Below are positions 61,540-64,000 of a stretch of 64,000 nucleotides of DNA, piece after piece. Source of the DNA: Carthagonibacter metallireducens. GTDB lineage: Bacteria; Gemmatimonadota; Gemmatimonadetes; Palauibacterales; Palauibacteraceae. Under the pieces are notes generated by a model. The model searched no databases. It saw nothing but the letters and a program-made list of their open reading frames with translations, and was not told the origin of the DNA. The stretch is from positions 14,237 through 78,236 of the forward strand of contig JAMJQQ010000119.1 in the NCBI GenBank assembly GCA_023554445.1, in the 5' to 3' direction. Position 1 is the first letter of the stretch, and each line of letters begins with the position of its first letter. The position numbers and the translations under genes were made by a program.

Positions 61540-62256
61540 TCACACCCGTTCGGGGGGCCTGCCGACCAGCAGGGCGAATCTACCGATCGAGTCGAGGGTC
61601 TCCTCTCTAACACTCCACCCGGTCCAGCCTCTGCGCCACATGCTGTTGCGGGCAGCTCTCCAGATCCGGGCCTTGTGTATGTCGTCGCAGATGATCGCTC
61701 CGCCCGGCGCCACGAGATCGAATGCGGTCGCCATCTGCCGCGCCCGTTCTCTCACGCTGCCGAAATCGTACACGACCAGGTCGAACCGGTCCGATCCATG
61801 TTTCTCCAGAAACTCATCCCAGAGCAGAAAGTCGACGTCACCTGTCCCGGCGGTTCTCGAATAGTCCCGTGACCGGGCCAGCCACTCCGGATCATCGTCC
61901 ACCGAGATCACCGTGCTGTCAGGGCTGAAGCGGTCCCGCCAGCTGCGCAGTGTCCAGGAAGTGATTCCCGATCCGAGGTCCACGATTCGGCCGGGACGTC
62001 GCACCTCGCACCACCGGACCAGAAACCGGCACAGCTCGATCGAAGCTGCCATGATCTCGTCGGTACCGGTTTCGCGGATGTACTCTGCGAGGCGCTCCGG
62101 AATTTCCTGGATGAGCGCATCGACCTCCTGGTCCGAGAGTCTGCGACCGGACCCGAACCCGCGGGGATCTCTGGACAGTCGAAGTCGATCCCGACGACCT
62201 CGTCGGCTCTGTGCCCTCGTCTTGAGTCGATCGGGCAGCCAGTGATATCCCGGCAT
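61540..62256 (-). CDS. Class I SAM-dependent methyltransferase-like protein
   Basis: Protein of 238 aa with an N-terminal basic region (about 8-40) and a Rossmann domain (IVDLGSGITSWTLRSW motif I, VISVDDDPEW motif II, APGGAIICDDIHK region). Related to Methyltransf_24 proteins. Substrate is unknown. It sits inside the carboxylase gene set, possibly by chance. Confidence 0.75.
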   Translation of the reverse strand: MPGYHWLPDRLKTRAQSRRGRRDRLRLSRDPRGFGSGRRLSDQEVDALIQEIPERLAEYIRETGTDEIMAASIELCRFLVRWCEVRRPGRIVDLGSGITSWTLRSWRDRFSPDSTVISVDDDPEWLARSRDYSRTAGTGDVDFLLWDEFLEKHGSDRFDLVVYDFGSVRERARQMATAFDLVAPGGAIICDDIHKARIWRAARNSMWRRGWTGWSVREETLDSIGRFALLVGRPPERV

Positions 62257-62281
62257 CAGGCAGAAGCCCGGCGACGAGAGG

Positions 62282-63832
62282 TCACAGCGGGATGTTCCCG
62301 TGCTTCCTGGGGGGATTTCGATCCCGCTTCTCCTCGAGCATTTCGAGACCAGAGATCAGCCGGGACCGCGTCTCGCGAGGATCTATGACATCATCGAGAA
62401 AGCCTCTACGAGCCGCCAGGTACGGATGGGCGAACGTCTCCCTGAATTCCGCCTCGAGTTCCGATGCTCGAACCTCCGGGTCCTCAGCCTCGGCGATTTC
62501 GCGTCGGTACAGGATCTCAACCGCTCCCTTCGGACCCATCACTGCGATCTCCGCAGTGGGCCAGGCCAGGTTGAGGTCCCCGCGGATGTGTTTCGAGGAC
62601 ATGACGTCGTAAGCTCCTCCGTACGCCTTCCGCGTGATCACAGTCAATTTCGGAACCGTGGCCTCACAGTACGCGAAGAGGAGCTTCGCACCGTGGACGA
62701 TGATCCCGCCATGCTCCTGTGCCACACCGGGCAGAAAGCCCGGCACGTCCTCGAAGGTCACGAGAGGGATGTTGAACGCGTCGCAGAAGCGGACGAATCG
62801 GGCTCCCTTTCGGCTCGCATCGATGTCCAGCACCCCGGCCAGCACGGCAGGCTGGTTTGCGATCACGCCCACGGGGCGCCCGCCGAGGCGGGCGAACCCG
62901 GTGATGAGATTTCCGGCCCAGCCCGCGTGGACCTCGAGGAAGGCACCGTCATCGACGACCCGGCGGATGACCTCGTGCATATCGTACGGCTGGGTAGGCA
63001 GGTCCGGGATCACCTTCAGCAGATCCTCGTCCGCCCGATCGAGGGGATCCTCCGTCGACTTCCGTGGAGGCGGTTCCGAGTTGTTCGCAGGGAGGTACGA
63101 AAGCAACTCACGAATCGATTGCAGGCACTCGACCTCGGTCGGTCGGGAGAAGTGTGCGACTCCGGAGGTCGTGGCATGCACCCGCGCGCCTCCGAGATCC
63201 TCGAAGCTGACGTCCTCGTGCGTCACCGTCTTCACGACGTTGGGACCGGTCACGAACATGTGACTGACACCCTGAACCATGAAGATGAAGTCCGTAATCG
63301 CGGGCGAGTATACGGCTCCGCCCGCGCACGGGCCGAGAATGGCGCTGAGCTGCGGAACGACGCCCGAAGCCATCGTGTTGCGCCAGAACAGTTCCGCGTA
63401 ACCGCCGAGCGAGGCGACGCCTTCCTGTATCCTCGCCCCGCCGGAATCGTTCAGCCCGATGACCGGACCTCCGTTGCGGACCGCGAGGTCTACGATCTTG
63501 CAGATCTTCTCTGCATGCGCTTCCGAAAGCGACCCGCCGAAAACCGTGAAGTCCTGGCTGAACACATAGACCGTGCGACCGTCCACCTTCCCGTAACCCG
63601 TCACGACTCCGTCGCCCGGAATCCGTTGACGATCCAGACCGAAATCGGAAGAGCGATGTTCCACGAACCGATCGAGCTCAACAAAGCTGCCTGGATCGAG
63701 CAACACGTCGAGTCGTTCACGTGCGCTCAGCTTGCCCCGATCGTGCTGACGCTGCAGCCGTTCAGGCCCCCCTCCCTCGAGCGTCTTCTTTCGCAGTTCC
63801 TGCAGCCGCTTCAGCTTGTCTTTCGTACTCAC
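62282..63832 (-). CDS. Acyl-CoA (propionyl-CoA) carboxylase carboxyltransferase subunit
   Basis: Carboxyltransferase of 516 aa with the oxyanion-hole glycines (DSGGARIQEGVASLGGYAE and GPCAGGAVYSP) and a second domain (ITRKAYGGAYDVMSSKH). Start GTG at 63832, overlapping the previous gene's stop (GTGA). Its presence with the mutase suggests propionyl-CoA carboxylation, though the acyl preference is not provable from sequence. It pairs with the carboxylase at 60010. Confidence 0.92.
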   Translation of the reverse strand: MSTKDKLKRLQELRKKTLEGGGPERLQRQHDRGKLSARERLDVLLDPGSFVELDRFVEHRSSDFGLDRQRIPGDGVVTGYGKVDGRTVYVFSQDFTVFGGSLSEAHAEKICKIVDLAVRNGGPVIGLNDSGGARIQEGVASLGGYAELFWRNTMASGVVPQLSAILGPCAGGAVYSPAITDFIFMVQGVSHMFVTGPNVVKTVTHEDVSFEDLGGARVHATTSGVAHFSRPTEVECLQSIRELLSYLPANNSEPPPRKSTEDPLDRADEDLLKVIPDLPTQPYDMHEVIRRVVDDGAFLEVHAGWAGNLITGFARLGGRPVGVIANQPAVLAGVLDIDASRKGARFVRFCDAFNIPLVTFEDVPGFLPGVAQEHGGIIVHGAKLLFAYCEATVPKLTVITRKAYGGAYDVMSSKHIRGDLNLAWPTAEIAVMGPKGAVEILYRREIAEAEDPEVRASELEAEFRETFAHPYLAARRGFLDDVIDPRETRSRLISGLEMLEEKRDRNPPRKHGNIPL

Positions 63833-64000
63833 GGCTGGCTCCTCTGTCGGGCAGCCTTTCTCTCGGCTTCTTCTTCCTCGATCTCCTTCTGCAGCTCCTC
63901 TTGAATCCGCGCCTCTTCGGCCCACGCGGAGATGGAATCGGGATCGGCGGCCACGAGTCGTCGATCGCGTACCATCTTCACATCCACCTCGCGCGCGGGG
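63829..64000 (-). CDS. C-terminal end of an unidentified gene (right edge)
   Basis: A frame entering from the right edge reads EVDVKMVRDRRLVAADPDS, then a highly charged helical tail with KEIEEEEAERKAARQRSQP, and stops at 63829, overlapping the carboxyltransferase GTG as GTGA. The tail looks coiled-coil. The family cannot be told from about 57 residues. Confidence 0.6.
   Translation of the reverse strand, partial: PAREVDVKMVRDRRLVAADPDSISAWAEEARIQEELQKEIEEEEAERKAARQRSQP

Overview
The window is a GC-rich, gene-dense bacterial chromosome segment. It shows a Gram-negative envelope: LptE, an LpxH-type hydrolase, both halves of the heptose enzyme HldE, an Mla lipid-transport operon and a TonB-dependent receptor. 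It also carries HPr kinase with a complete mannose-type PTS, a cory-CC-star/ArsA/CstA operon and a selenocysteine decoding system (tRNA-Sec and SelB). This mix resembles Gemmatimonadota or a related phylum; that placement is an inference from gene content, since no rRNA is present.

Layout. 1-7317 (minus): a possible sigma-54-controlled respiratory locus with three GcvH-like proteins that lack the lipoyl lysine, a HybA-like four-cluster ferredoxin, a HybB/NrfD membrane subunit, a haem-motif sensor kinase and a sigma-54 activator. 7806-9711 (plus): a Na/phosphate symporter and a PhoU-like protein, followed by tRNA-Pro with a nearby copy of its 3' end. 10124-20082 (minus): a long run from a thioesterase, an envelope lipoprotein and LptE through an antiporter, HldE-type nucleotidyltransferase, haem O synthase and RdgB to an ECF sigma/anti-sigma pair, a CC-star protein, ArsA and CstA. 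20146-24761: lpxH (plus), then a DUF5683-type gene with a damaged start, tRNA-Sec, ridA, fhs and the HldE kinase half (minus). 24933-27583 (plus): mlaE-mlaF-mlaD. 27635-28572 (minus): greA and tmRNA. 28813-29635 (plus): a PtsN-like EIIA and a zinc-ribbon protein. 29643-38336 (minus): recO-selB, and a B12-riboswitch-controlled btuF-btuC-btuD-btuB operon ending in a BtuG-like beta-propeller lipoprotein. 38400-48369 (minus): a membrane protein, a bifunctional-nuclease-family protein, ahcY, metK, and ptsI-ptsH-EIID-EIIC-EIIB-EIIA-hprK-hpf. 48388-56541 (minus): a glycosyltransferase, nusB, ribH-ribBA-ribE-ribD, purM, argS and an FmdB-like protein. 56580-64000 (minus): methylmalonyl-CoA mutase large subunit and the three parts of a biotin-dependent acyl-CoA carboxylase, interspersed with RlmD and another methyltransferase.

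How the parts work together. Imported cobalamin can serve the B12-dependent mutase, which with the carboxylase forms a propionyl-CoA to succinyl-CoA route. HPr, EI, HprK and EIIABCD form a phosphorelay with a regulatory kinase. Most gene pairs overlap by 4 bp or abut, so the window is probably transcribed as a few long polycistrons. The least explained locus is 1-7600: the degenerate GcvH trio around a HybA/HybB pair with no catalytic subunit, plus a candidate -24/-12 promoter and an upstream dyad matching the sigma-54 activator at the far end.
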